Part shown: positions 28,068 to 36,844 of the stretch, in pieces
Layout of the letters: each line of letters opens with the position of its first letter
How positions within the stretch are numbered: position 1 is the first letter of the stretch
Assembly (NCBI RefSeq): GCF_012027355.1
Contig: NZ_SNUH01000001.1
Location: forward strand, 806,001 to 870,000
DNA length: 64,000 nt
Direction of reading: 5' to 3'
Source: Thermococcus sp. M36
GTDB lineage: Archaea; Methanobacteriota_B; Thermococci; Thermococcales; Thermococcaceae
The notes under the pieces: generated by a model
Seen by the model: the letters and a program-made list of their open reading frames with translations, nothing else
Told to the model about the DNA's origin: nothing
Database searches by the model: none
Program-made: the position numbers and the translations under genes

Positions 28068-29263
28068 TCACCGCTTCCCAAGGAGACTCACCAGGGACAG
28101 CCCAGCGAGTAAAGCCGGGCCGCATATCTCCCCATTCGGTGAACCTTCCGTTGTTGTAGCGTCCGCCGATGGGGGCCCGATCGGGGTGGGGCCTATGTAG
28201 GCCGTTCCGTTCGGCAGGTCATATCTGGGCACTTCACCGGTGGAGCACCGGACGAGGGGCAGACTGGGGCTCTCATGGTACGGTATCCACGCGTGGGTGC
28301 CGTCCTTAGTCTCATACCATCCTATACGGGAGTTCGGGCCGGCGTAGCCCCACCTGGCAACTCCAGCAATAGCGGCAACGTCTTCCGCACCAATGTTTAT
28401 CACGCCAAACTCTCTGAGCCATTCCAGTTCTGCCTTTAACACCTCCGAAGCGTTTATTTCCGATGGAGCAACTGATGAGGAGAGTTCCCTCCGGGAGGGT
28501 TTGACCAGAGTCAGGGGGGAGTTGCAGGAGATTCTAAAAGCCCCTAAAAAGTCCCTAATTGCCGAGTTCACCTCGCCATCGGACTTGTTAACAGCCTCGA
28601 CACTGATCTTAAACGAGCCGGCACGTATCACCTCCTCCAGGTCAACCCCATGCTCCTTCAGACAGGACTCGAACTCGGGGTTTGGTTTCCATGTGCATAC
28701 CCCGTTCACGCAGCCGCAGGTGGTGAGTTCCAGACAGGGATACCACTCACGGTAGACGCAGGGTGTTATTATCTTGGCGGCTTCCTCCCCCGGCGCACAT
28801 ACCTCACCGGAGCAGAGTCAGAGGTGCATTCTTCTCCAAGGGCAGGGGTCAGTGTTATCTTAACACCATTCCTCTCAAATGTCGTATTGTTGATGACCTC
28901 CCACCCATCGGCCTTGAGCCTCTCAACTGCCTCCACTGTAAAGAGGAGGGAGAAATTCAGGGAAGCGATGGAAACGTCCACGGTCTTCCACTCAACGGGT
29001 ATCTGAACTCTCACGTGAAGCCCGTCGCTTGAGTTCCAGAGAAGGACGTAGAGCCGTCTGTCGAAATGGGAACGGAATATGAAGGTGCCATTCTCAACTA
29101 TCGCGTTGTGGAGGGCGTTGAAAGCCGGATACGGTCTGTAAACCATCCCCGGCCTGTTGAGGACGACCTCAACCGCGTAGGCGTCGGCAGGGCTCATGCA
29201 AGCTTTTACCAGCGGCACCACCGCAAACAGGAAAAGGAGCACAGAGACAGCGGCCCCCCTCAT
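28068..29263 (-). pseudogene. CGP-CTERM surface protein, interrupted by a -1 frameshift
   Basis: Secreted, probably S-layer-associated protein of about 398 residues once repaired. The N-terminus has a signal peptide ([17 protein letters not shown]), followed by [18 protein letters not shown]. The 29263 frame ends near 28769 as ...EECTSDSAPVRYV. Shifting one base at about 28805-28815 continues as GEVCAPGEEAAKIITPC and REWYPCLELTTCGCVNGVC and runs on to the C-terminal Thr/Ser linker and CGP-CTERM signal (EICGPALLAGLSLVSLLGKR). CTCCGGTG probably lost one C or G. Thermococcales process CGP-CTERM proteins for lipid anchoring. TATA TATATATTTG lies at about 29290-29300. Confidence 0.82.
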
Positions 29264-29360
29264 TATAACCCACCAGTAAAGACTACATCGCGCAAATATA
29301 TACGCCTATCCACAGCTTCAGCGCGGTTTAAAGCTAAAACCTTTATATGCTCACCGAGAA

Positions 29361-29377
29361 TATCACCCGAGGTGATT
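29361..29377. promoter_or_regulatory. Thermococcales glycolytic motif at eno
   Basis: TATCAC-CCGAG-GTGATT, 11 of 12 positions of TATCAC-N5-GTGATA, between TATA TTTATATG (29342-29349) and the ATG. The right half doubles as ribosome binding site. Likely Tgr/TrmBL1 repression site. Confidence 0.72.
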
Positions 29378-29380
29378 GAG

Positions 29381-30673
29381 ATGGAGAACCCGTTTGAGAT
29401 TACAGGGGTTGTGGCAAGGGAGATACTGGACAGCAGGGGCAACCCGACCGTTGAGGTCGAGGTCTACACGCCGATAAGCATGGGAAGGGCGGCAGTCCCA
29501 AGCGGGGCCAGTACGGGAACCCACGAGGCCTTGGAGCTCCGCGACGGTGGAAAGCGCTACCACGGAAAAGGCGTTAGAAGGGCCGTTGAGAACGTCAACA
29601 AGATAATCGCGCCCGAGATCATCGGAATGGACGTTACCTGGCAGAGGGACATTGACAGCCTCCTCCTTGAGCTCGATGGGACGGAGAACAAGAGCAACCT
29701 CGGAGCAAACGCGATGCTCGGCGTTTCCCTCGCGGTTGCTAAAGCCGCAGCAAACGCCCTCAGCCTTCCGCTCTACCGGTACATCGGCGGAACCAACGCC
29801 TACGTCATGCCGGTTCCGATGAGCAACGTCATCAACGGCGGCGTTCACGCCGGCAACGAGCTTGACTTCCAGGAGTTCATGATCATGCCCGTCGGTGCCG
29901 ACTCCTTCAGGGAGGCCATAAGGTGGGTGAGCGAGACCTACCACGTCCTCAAGAAGGTCATCGCTGAGCGCTATGGTAAAAACGCGGTCAACGTCGGTGA
30001 CGAGGGCGGCTTTGCCCCGCCGATGAAGGAAGTCACCGAGCCGCTCGAAGTCCTCATCAAGGCCATCGAGGAGGCCGGCTACAAGCCGGGCGACGAGATT
30101 GCCTTCGCTCTCGACGCGGCATCGAGCGAGTTCTTCCACCCGGACAAGGGCAAGTACGTCGTTGCCGGAAAGGAGTACGACAAGGGCGAGCTCCTCGAGC
30201 TCTACCGCGAGCTGGTGACCAGCTACCCGATAGTCTCCATTGAGGATCCGTTCCACGAAGAGGACTGGGAAGGCTTCGCGATGATAACCAAGGAACTCGG
30301 AAGCAAGATACAGATAGTCGGCGACGACCTCTTCGTCACCAACCCGAAGAGGATAAGGAAGGGCATCGAGATGGGTGCCGCCAACGCGCTCCTCCTCAAG
30401 GTCAACCAGATTGGAACGCTGAGCGAGGCCATAGATGCCGCCTACACAGCCTTTAGGGCTGGCTACGGCGTCGTTGTCTCCCACAGGAGCGGAGAGACCG
30501 AGGATGCCACGATAGCCGACTTGGCAGTCGCCCTTAACGCCGGCCAGATAAAGACCGGTGCCCCAGCCAGGAGCGACAGGAACGCCAAGTACAACCAGCT
30601 CATCAGGATCGAAGAGGAGCTCGAGGGCATCGCGTACTATCCGGGCAGGAAGTTCAGGAACCCGTTCTTCTGA
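29381..30673 (+). CDS. eno: enolase
   Basis: Interconverts 2-phosphoglycerate and phosphoenolpyruvate. 430 residues from ATG 29381 (GGTGAT upstream). Family blocks: [55 protein letters not shown], metal ligands in [22 protein letters not shown] and [10 protein letters not shown], catalytic Lys in [12 protein letters not shown] and HRSGETED...[14 protein letters not shown]. It carries a glycolytic motif like pfkC and tpiA. A T-rich tract follows the stop. Confidence 0.97.
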   Translation: MENPFEITGVVAREILDSRGNPTVEVEVYTPISMGRAAVPSGASTGTHEALELRDGGKRYHGKGVRRAVENVNKIIAPEIIGMDVTWQRDIDSLLLELDGTENKSNLGANAMLGVSLAVAKAAANALSLPLYRYIGGTNAYVMPVPMSNVINGGVHAGNELDFQEFMIMPVGADSFREAIRWVSETYHVLKKVIAERYGKNAVNVGDEGGFAPPMKEVTEPLEVLIKAIEEAGYKPGDEIAFALDAASSEFFHPDKGKYVVAGKEYDKGELLELYRELVTSYPIVSIEDPFHEEDWEGFAMITKELGSKIQIVGDDLFVTNPKRIRKGIEMGAANALLLKVNQIGTLSEAIDAAYTAFRAGYGVVVSHRSGETEDATIADLAVALNAGQIKTGAPARSDRNAKYNQLIRIEEELEGIAYYPGRKFRNPFF

Positions 30674-30692
30674 GCTGTTCTCTTTCTTTTCC
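30674..30692 (+). terminator. T-rich terminator after eno
   Basis: Pyrimidine tract GCTGTTCTCTTTCTTTTCC just after the enolase stop. The remaining 30693-30858 gap has a TTTTTAACC promoter-like site near 30713 and no convincing gene. Confidence 0.45.
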
Positions 30693-30858
30693 ACATTACT
30701 GGCCAGTAAGGGTTTTTAACCTCGGCTTCAACGTTTTTTGAACTTGAGGGAACCAGCGGAGTGGTTAATCCAGGGAGGCCCTGACCGATGGAGAATGGAT
30801 ATCAAACTCTTCAAGGCGACTCCGTTCCCTACAACCCCTGTTCTGCGAGGTGGTTTAA

Positions 30859-31695
30859 ATGACAGAGCGAAAAAAGCTCAAAATCTACATTCCAGGAATA
30901 AAATTCCCCTCAATCTCGCTCACGGGCAACTACTGCTCCCTTAACTGCGCCCACTGCGGGAGGCACTACCTGGAGAGAATGAGAAAACCCACGAAGAAAG
31001 AGCTGGTCAATTACTGCATCAACCTTGAGCGGGAAGGTTATACCGGTTGTCTGTTGAGCGGTGGACTGGATTCAAGGCTCAAAGTTCCCCTGGACAGGTA
31101 CGCGGCTGAAATCAGGGAGATAAAGAGGAGGACGAGCTTAAAGCTCAACGCCCACGTCGGCTTTATAGACGAGAGCGATTTGGAGTGGGTTAAATACGTG
31201 GATGTCGTTTCCCTCGACTTCGTCGGCGACGATGAGGTCATAAAGAGGGTCTACAAAATAGACAGAACCGTGAAGGACTACCTCAGAATCCTCGACCTGC
31301 TGAGCGAGGCCGGCGTTCGCGTTGCGCCGCACATAACCATAGGCCTAGATTTCGGCAGAATAAGCTGGGAGTACCGGGCGATAGACCTTCTGGTAAAATA
31401 CCCCATAGACGTACTCGTTCTCGACGTGCTCATTCCAACTAAGGGAACGGAGATGGAGGGGTTATCAGCCCCGGGAGTTGAGGAGAGCCTGGAGGTCGTC
31501 AGGTACGCGAGGGAGCGTTTTAACGGGGAGATAAGCATAGGCTGCATGAGGCCACTTGGGAAATGGCGCCTTGATTTTGATAAGGGGGCCGTCTTAGCCG
31601 GCGTTGACAGACTGACGAACCCACCAAGAAAAGTTATAGAATGGGCAAAAACTGTGAGGGAAGTTGAAATAATCTATGAGTGCTGCGTGGTATAG
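30859..31695 (+). CDS. radical SAM protein
   Basis: 278 residues. The cluster motif is NYCSLNCAHCGRHYL (CxxxCxxC, residues about 26-33), followed by GCLLSGGLDSRLKVPLD (the GGE-like SAM motif), LNAHVGFI and a TIM-barrel body. Target not recognised. The tail ends in a Cys pair (ECCVV). It is preceded by GAGGTGGTTTAA. It is separated from eno by about 185 bp and stands alone. May be a Thermococcales-specific biosynthetic or peptide-modifying enzyme; open. Confidence 0.85.
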   Translation: MTERKKLKIYIPGIKFPSISLTGNYCSLNCAHCGRHYLERMRKPTKKELVNYCINLEREGYTGCLLSGGLDSRLKVPLDRYAAEIREIKRRTSLKLNAHVGFIDESDLEWVKYVDVVSLDFVGDDEVIKRVYKIDRTVKDYLRILDLLSEAGVRVAPHITIGLDFGRISWEYRAIDLLVKYPIDVLVLDVLIPTKGTEMEGLSAPGVEESLEVVRYARERFNGEISIGCMRPLGKWRLDFDKGAVLAGVDRLTNPPRKVIEWAKTVREVEIIYECCVV

Positions 31696-31759
31696 GGCTC
31701 AGGAAACCTCGCATCATCATAAAATCAGAAAGGAGAACGCCAATCATCGCCCCAAGGCT

Positions 31760-32212
31760 TTATAACTCCTCCTTCACGGTGACGAATGACACCATAGTTA
31801 CAGTCTGGCCGACACCCTTGATTTCTCTGAGCCTATCAACGACTATCTTGCCAACCTCCTCCGATGAGGGGGCGCGCACCTTTATGAGGAGGTCCCACTC
31901 GCCTGCTATGATGTGAACCTCGTAAACCCCTTCGAGGGCGGCTATTCTTTCAGCGACCTCCCGCTGGCTCAGGCCGGAATCTGGCTCGTATCTGGCAAGT
32001 ATGAAAGCGGTAGTGCCAAGGTTGAGCTTCTTGTAGTTCGGCTTGACCGTGAACTTCTCGATCACGCCCTCCTCAACGAGCTTTTTGATGCGGTAGTGGA
32101 CGGTGGTTCTTGGTATTCCAAGCTTCTTGCTGAGTGAAGCTATGTTCTCCCTCGCGTTCTCCTTAAGTTCCTTCAAGAGCCTCAAATCGGTGGCATCAAG
32201 CGATGTTACCAT
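31760..32212 (-). CDS. Lrp/AsnC-family transcriptional regulator
   Basis: 150 residues from ATG 32212 (an upstream GTG at 32230 is in frame). N-terminal helix-turn-helix DLRLLKELKENARENIASLSKKLGIPRTTVHYRIKKLVEEGVIEKF. The C-terminal RAM domain contains TAFILARYEPDSG and VYEVHIIAGEWDLLIKVRAPSSEEVGKIV for effector binding. The target genes are not shown by the sequence. Confidence 0.93.
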   Translation of the reverse strand: MVTSLDATDLRLLKELKENARENIASLSKKLGIPRTTVHYRIKKLVEEGVIEKFTVKPNYKKLNLGTTAFILARYEPDSGLSQREVAERIAALEGVYEVHIIAGEWDLLIKVRAPSSEEVGKIVVDRLREIKGVGQTVTMVSFVTVKEEL

Positions 32213-32267
32213 GGCGACCCCCTTCGTCACCTATTCAACCACAACTGTTAAATTTGGAAAGATAGGC

Positions 32268-32822
32268 TTATTTAAGGTTTTCCTTTAGCCACTCCGCGAA
32301 AGCTCTGAGGGCTCTACCCCTGTGGGATATGGTGTTCTTTTCCTCGGTCGTCATTTCGGCAAAGGTTCGATTAAAACCCCTCGGGACAAAGATGGGGTCA
32401 AAGCCGAAGCCCCCGCTCCCGCGCCTCTCATGAATGATGTCCCCATCGACCCTGCCCCTGAAAAGATGAACCTCCCCGTCCCAGTAGGCTATAACGCTCC
32501 TGAAGTGTGCACTCCTGTTCTCGACGCCCTCCATGAGCTTCAGAATCCCATCAACGCCAAGCGTTTTATAGACGTAGGCCGAGTAGACGCCGGGAAAGCC
32601 GTTGAGGGCATCGATGAAAAGGCCCGAATCGTCGAGGAAGAAAGGCCCTTCTACCCTCTCGGACAGCCACCTGACGCCGTACTCCGCGACCTCCTCAAGG
32701 GTATCCGCCTGTATCTCGGGATATTCGACACGGAGCTGGTAGACCTCCACACCGAGGGGCTCGAAGTACTTCCTGGCCTCCTCGACCTTTCCGGGGTTAG
32801 AAGTGATGAACGCCAGCCTCAT
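32268..32822 (-). CDS. non-canonical purine NTP pyrophosphatase (HAM1/RdgB)
   Basis: Hydrolyses ITP, dITP and XTP to monophosphates, protecting nucleic acids from deaminated bases. 184 residues with the family motifs [68 protein letters not shown], and THE-like [17 protein letters not shown]. It shares the strand with the adenosine-specific kinase gene 50 bp upstream. Confidence 0.95.
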   Translation of the reverse strand: MRLAFITSNPGKVEEARKYFEPLGVEVYQLRVEYPEIQADTLEEVAEYGVRWLSERVEGPFFLDDSGLFIDALNGFPGVYSAYVYKTLGVDGILKLMEGVENRSAHFRSVIAYWDGEVHLFRGRVDGDIIHERRGSGGFGFDPIFVPRGFNRTFAEMTTEEKNTISHRGRALRAFAEWLKENLK

Positions 32823-32869
32823 GAGACCACCGGGATAATGGACGAAAATGGAGTAAAAAAGCTGTCGCC

Positions 32870-33358
32870 TCAGTCTATCCTGTAGCCTATCTTTTCAACG
32901 AGCTCTCTGCGCTCCCTCTTGAGCTCCTCGTCCTCTATCTTGTTGGCGGCCTTGCCGTCCACAATCCCCAGGACGCTCCTGCCGAGGTCGGTTTCGGCGA
33001 CTATGACCTGGAACGGGTTCTCACTGGCGCCATAGACCATGGCAACAGCGGGGTGGTTCTTGACGGCGTTGAGCACGTTTATCGGGAATGCGTTCTTCAT
33101 CAGGATAACAAAGACGTGGCCTGCACCGATCTTGAGGGCGTTCTTCGCTGCCAGCTTCTCAAGCTCGGGGTCGTTGCCGGTGAAGCGCGTCAGCTGGGGC
33201 TTAGCCTCGTTCATGGCTATTCCGAACTTTATGCCCGGAACCGTCGTGAGAAGAATCTTTGCGAGGTCGTCAACGGTGAATATCGAAAAGTTGCCCTGCC
33301 CGATTATCACCTCGACCCCTTCGGGCTTTTCAATCTCCACGACCTCTATCTTCACCAT
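32870..33358 (-). CDS. adenosine-specific kinase family protein
   Basis: About 162 residues of the archaeal 'adenosine-specific kinase' family (Adenosine_kin), which is reported to bind AMP/adenosine. [65 protein letters not shown] and [31 protein letters not shown] are the conserved blocks. No classical kinase motifs, so biochemical role is only moderately known. ATG 33358 chosen; GTG 33367 also possible. The intergenic stretch to 33430 holds divergent promoters. Confidence 0.88.
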   Translation of the reverse strand: MVKIEVVEIEKPEGVEVIIGQGNFSIFTVDDLAKILLTTVPGIKFGIAMNEAKPQLTRFTGNDPELEKLAAKNALKIGAGHVFVILMKNAFPINVLNAVKNHPAVAMVYGASENPFQVIVAETDLGRSVLGIVDGKAANKIEDEELKRERRELVEKIGYRID

Positions 33359-33429
33359 CTTCACCACCGCAAGGATTTAATATACATCAATGATATAACC
33401 TTTTCCGTATGTTAAAATGGTGATATGGG

Positions 33430-34350
33430 ATGGGCGAACCTGTTATGGAGGATATCGAATTCCTCGTCGAAATCCTCAGGAGGCACCCCCTGGAGAGCCT
33501 GAAGAAGATAGCCGAAACGGAAAAGATAGACTACTACCGGCTGAAGAGGCTCTATGATAAGTACTACGGAAAGTACGTGACGGTGAACGCCGTCCACAAC
33601 ACCCGCATAATCGGGCTCAGGAGCTTCGTTGCGTTTCTGAGCGTGCCCCCCGACAGGCTCATGGAAGTCGGGCACAGGATGACCCAGAACCCCTTCGTAG
33701 GATACGTGAACCCAGCGTTTGGATTCAAGAATGGTATATCGGCGATACTCTACGTTCCCGACGACCAGAAGGACGCCATAGACGATCTGCTGTCCAAGTA
33801 TTCCAGCGACTACGAGTACTACGAGGCAAGAGGGTACCCCCTCGAAGAGATACGGGAGGACTTCGGAGAATGGGACTTAAGCTATGAGTACGCGGTTCTC
33901 ATGGACATGCTGACATGGGACGCCCGGACGCCCATAACAGAAATAGCAAGGGCCCTCGGAAAGAGCAGACCAACCGTGAGGTATATGATAAACAGGCTGG
34001 TGGAAAGGGGGACAATCATCGGCTTCGAACCAATGGTGGACATGAACATCTACGACAGGGGAGTGATAGGGCTCACGAGAAGCCTCGATGAGTCCGTGCT
34101 GGAGAGGTTCAAGGATCACGAGATAATGGTCGGAATCCTGCCCGGCTACGGCTACGTCCTGGAGTGGTTCTTCTCTTCAAAGGAAGACCTCGGGAGCAAG
34201 GTTCTGGAGTTCAGCAACTACGTGGAAAAGCTGCTCATAGAGTACTTCGACCCAATGTTCAAAGAGCTCAACGACAGGAACGCTAGGACAAGGTTCTCCA
34301 GGATGGTTAAAAAAGATGGGTACGGGTACTACTCAATTCTTGAGTTCTAA
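33430..34350 (+). CDS. two-HTH Lrp-like transcriptional regulator
   Basis: 306 residues. The N-terminal part (about 5-50; EILRRHPLESLKKIAETEKIDYYRLKRL) looks like one HTH. The middle (about 170-210; TPITEIARALGKSRPTVRYMINRLVERGTIIGFEP) is a second, clearer winged HTH of Lrp type. A beta-rich ligand-like part lies between them. ATG 33430 has GGTGAT 5 nt upstream. It converges on the SPASM gene at 34333 with an 18-nt overlap, and a long inverted repeat lies upstream of that gene's promoter. I infer they form a regulatory pair. Confidence 0.75.
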   Translation: MGEPVMEDIEFLVEILRRHPLESLKKIAETEKIDYYRLKRLYDKYYGKYVTVNAVHNTRIIGLRSFVAFLSVPPDRLMEVGHRMTQNPFVGYVNPAFGFKNGISAILYVPDDQKDAIDDLLSKYSSDYEYYEARGYPLEEIREDFGEWDLSYEYAVLMDMLTWDARTPITEIARALGKSRPTVRYMINRLVERGTIIGFEPMVDMNIYDRGVIGLTRSLDESVLERFKDHEIMVGILPGYGYVLEWFFSSKEDLGSKVLEFSNYVEKLLIEYFDPMFKELNDRNARTRFSRMVKKDGYGYYSILEF

Positions 34351-35280
34351 CGGCATGATAAAACAGTACTCAAGCCCATCTATCTGCCCAGTGGCCTGGT
34401 ACTCGAGGGCCCTGCAGTCATGGCAGAGATACTTGAAAGGACACTTCGAACACCCCTCTATCCTGTCCTTGGTCATCGTCCAGAAGTCCCTCAGCCGTTT
34501 CTTTCTGCGGGCGGCCTTTATTCCGGTCTCCCTGGCATCGGCGATCACGTAGTTCCTGAGCAGGGGGCAGGGAAGAATGTACCCGTCGGCAGTTATAGAC
34601 AGAGTGCCCGCCAGACAGTCGTGGTACTTTTCAGAAGTCGGCGTGAATACCCGTTTAAGCTCGATGACGTTGAAGTCAAGCTTTCTGGCGGATCCCGGGA
34701 AGAGGACATCAATGTACACCTCCCCGGCGAAGGTGGTGGCTAGTCTTTTGAGCTCCTCAACCTCGTGTCCCCTCACCATAACCAAGGCCCCGTGGAGCCA
34801 TCCGTAGGGTTCTATCCTCCGGAAGTTCTCTGGGGAGTACTCAAACTCCACTATGAACCTGACCCCGTCCACCGGCCTCACCGAGTCAACGTCCTCTATT
34901 CTGACTACCGCGTAAACTTCCTCGATGCCGATTTCAGAGGCATAGCTTGCAACAGAGAGTAGGTATTCCAGGCTGTCATAGTTGGTCAGCCAGAGCTCCC
35001 TGCCACCGGCGGTCTGAAACTCCCTGATAAGCTCCCTGACCCTCTCTGGACTGAGCGGCTCCCTGCGGAGTATAAAGGAGTTGTTCCCTATGCACCCTAT
35101 TGACCTCGGTATCCCGGTAACCTCAGAAAACTTCCCCCTTCCTGCACCGAGCTGGAGTATGAGCCTCTCAAGCCGGCCCCGGTGGGGCTCGGAGCTCCAG
35201 GGAGGTTTCCCGATGGAGACTATATTGGGGAAGGGAGCAACATCACTCAAGTTCATCGCCTCAGCTACAGTCCTCTCCAT
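34333..35280 (-). CDS. SPASM-domain protein lacking the radical SAM CxxxCxxC motif
   Basis: 315 residues from ATG 35280 (GGTGAG upstream). The C-terminal third has the cysteine pattern of a SPASM auxiliary-cluster domain: YHDCLAGTLSITADGYILPCPLLRN, then EGCSKCPFKYLCHDCRALEY and EYC. The N-terminal barrel-like part has one Cys only (SIGCIGNNSF near residue 62) where radical SAM enzymes have CxxxCxxC. It may therefore not cleave SAM. ELIREFQTAGGRELWLTNYDS resembles the usual 'GG' barrel strand. Unknown function. Confidence 0.72.
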   Translation of the reverse strand: MERTVAEAMNLSDVAPFPNIVSIGKPPWSSEPHRGRLERLILQLGAGRGKFSEVTGIPRSIGCIGNNSFILRREPLSPERVRELIREFQTAGGRELWLTNYDSLEYLLSVASYASEIGIEEVYAVVRIEDVDSVRPVDGVRFIVEFEYSPENFRRIEPYGWLHGALVMVRGHEVEELKRLATTFAGEVYIDVLFPGSARKLDFNVIELKRVFTPTSEKYHDCLAGTLSITADGYILPCPLLRNYVIADARETGIKAARRKKRLRDFWTMTKDRIEGCSKCPFKYLCHDCRALEYQATGQIDGLEYCFIMPLELKN

Positions 35281-35334
35281 GGCACTCACCAGGAGAAAAT
35301 AAGCGGGAGATTATATATACTTTTTCTATTCGGA

Positions 35335-35365
35335 TTTTGCACACTACTAAAAGTAGTTCGCAAAA
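35335..35365. promoter_or_regulatory. 31-bp interrupted palindrome upstream of the SPASM gene
   Basis: TTTTGC-ac-ACTACT-AAA-AGTAGT-tc-GCAAAA: nested 6-bp arms, symmetric apart from the two 2-nt linkers. It lies just upstream of the strong TATA TATATATAA (minus strand, about 35312-35320). Activator site, or less likely a terminator for moaE on the same strand. Confidence 0.55.
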
Positions 35366-35383
35366 AATGGAAAAATCCCGGGC

Positions 35384-35812
35384 TCACTCGTCGGGCACGA
35401 GCCTGTCCCCCTCAATCCAGAAGGTACCCTCATCCGTCACCTCCCTCTTCCAGACGGGAACGCGGCGCTTGACCTCATCAATTGCCCACATGCAGGCCTC
35501 AAAGGCCTCCCTCCTGTGTCTACCGCTGGCAATAATCAGTATCGTGTCCTGACCGACTTCAAGCTCCCCATAGCGGTGCCAGATAAGCATGTCAAGTATG
35601 GGGAACCTCTCAAGGGCCTCTTTTCGTATGCGGGCCATCTCAGCCTCGGCCATCTCGGGATAGGCCTCGTAGATGAGCTTCTCCACCCTCCTCCCGTGAT
35701 TCTCGTTCCGCACCTTTCCCAGAAAGAACACGTAGCCCCCCGCCTCGGGAACCAAGAGGTAGTCCAAAGCCTCGTTGAGGTCAAAGGGTTCCTTCGTAAG
35801 CCTGACCTTCAT
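35384..35812 (-). CDS. moaE: molybdopterin synthase catalytic subunit MoaE
   Basis: Large subunit of MPT synthase, which uses MoaD-thiocarboxylate to put the dithiolene into pterin. Thermococcales need it for tungsten enzymes. 142 residues from ATG 35812 (GGGGGGAG upstream); longer frame to 35932 not similar. VFFLGKVRNENHGRRVEKLIYEAYPEMAE, WHRYGELEVGQDTILIIASGRHRREAFEA (catalytic Arg/His region) and PVWKREVTDEGTFWIEGD (active-site Lys) are present. Other pathway genes in the window are moaD and the broken moeB. Confidence 0.93.
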   Translation of the reverse strand: MKVRLTKEPFDLNEALDYLLVPEAGGYVFFLGKVRNENHGRRVEKLIYEAYPEMAEAEMARIRKEALERFPILDMLIWHRYGELEVGQDTILIIASGRHRREAFEACMWAIDEVKRRVPVWKREVTDEGTFWIEGDRLVPDE

Positions 35813-35907
35813 CTCTACTCCCCCCATATCATGTGCACCAGGCCCAATTAAAACCTTCGGAAAAGATTTAACGGAAACACCCGTTAGGGGACTCAGGTGG
35901 TAACGGG

Positions 35908-36765
35908 ATGAAGAAGCAGGCAGCGGCGGCAATTATTCTGATACTGGCCGTGTACGCAGCGGGCTGTCTGGGCACAGTTCCGGAAAAAAGTACGGTGGCC
36001 CCGGAGCAACAGCCGGACAGCACCACCACAGGAGGGCCGAAAAGCCCCCAGGAGATCCCCACAGGCCGTACTCAGACGGTCCCGCAGGGAGAACAGGCGG
36101 CCGAAAAGAGGTTCCCAGGCATCGAATGGGTAAGGCAGGTTTCGTACGAGGGGAACGTCACCATACACATGAGGGTGACGGTTGAGCAGGGGAACACCTC
36201 CCAGGAAGGGAAGGTGAGCCTCCTCATACTGGAGCACGTTTATCTGGACTTCGCCTCATGGAGCGCCTCGGTGAACTCAACCACAGTAAGCCTGCCGGAT
36301 GGGGCAGAGGTCGATACGTCAAGGATAATAGTGAACAACGTGACGTACCTCATGACACCAGAGGGATGGATAAAAGTGGAGGACCCCCTTCCGGCGGAAG
36401 TCTTCTGGAAGACCAACATAATCAGCCTCGCAAAGGAGGGACGCGTCAGCAGGGTTGAGCTGAGGAACGGGACCCTCGTTGCCGTGTACGACATCTCTCC
36501 CGACCTTGTGAAAGACCTCGCCAGGGCATATTTTGAGGTTACTCCCGGTGCGGAGTTGATCATCAGGAACATCCGGCTGGAAATCTACTTTAGGAACGGT
36601 GCCCCGGTGAAGGGCACCCTGTCATTCGAGGTAACCTCAAAGGCAGAGGTTGACAGCAACACCCCACTGGGGAAGCTCTCCATACTCCAAAAGGGGAACT
36701 GGACTCAGACAGTGGAGATAACCTCTATCAACGAAAAGTCTCCCGTCAAACCCCCCTCTACCTGA
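35908..36765 (+). CDS. extracellular lipoprotein, unknown function
   Basis: 285 residues. Signal peptide with lipobox VYAAGCLG (Cys about residue 20), followed by a Thr/Pro/Gln-rich linker and a beta-rich domain (about 75-275) with several N-glycosylation sequons (NVT, NTS, NST, NGT, NWT). The layout recalls LppX/DUF6612-like ligand-binding lipoproteins, but no family is claimed. ATG 35908 has an AGGTGGTAAC leader. It converges on the surviving moeB tail, whose stop overlaps it by 3 nt. Confidence 0.7.
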   Translation: MKKQAAAAIILILAVYAAGCLGTVPEKSTVAPEQQPDSTTTGGPKSPQEIPTGRTQTVPQGEQAAEKRFPGIEWVRQVSYEGNVTIHMRVTVEQGNTSQEGKVSLLILEHVYLDFASWSASVNSTTVSLPDGAEVDTSRIIVNNVTYLMTPEGWIKVEDPLPAEVFWKTNIISLAKEGRVSRVELRNGTLVAVYDISPDLVKDLARAYFEVTPGAELIIRNIRLEIYFRNGAPVKGTLSFEVTSKAEVDSNTPLGKLSILQKGNWTQTVEITSINEKSPVKPPST

Positions 36766-36800
36766 GCTCCACGACATCAAAGGTGTTGAATGCCAGATGA

Positions 36801-36826
36801 CCTCCTCCCCGCCCTGAAGGGTGAGG
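36801..36826. repeat. right-end hairpin of the tnpB element
   Basis: CCTC...GCCCTGAAGGGTGAGG stem-loop. It shares CCCCGCCCTGAAGGG with the repeat at 38230. Part of the predicted omega-RNA scaffold. Confidence 0.7.
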
Positions 36827-36844
36827 ATTCCAATGAGGAACCCC

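Noticed and set aside
30738-30944. Short plus-strand frame before the radical SAM gene
   Set aside because: Runs into the radical SAM coding region in another frame and has no ribosome site.
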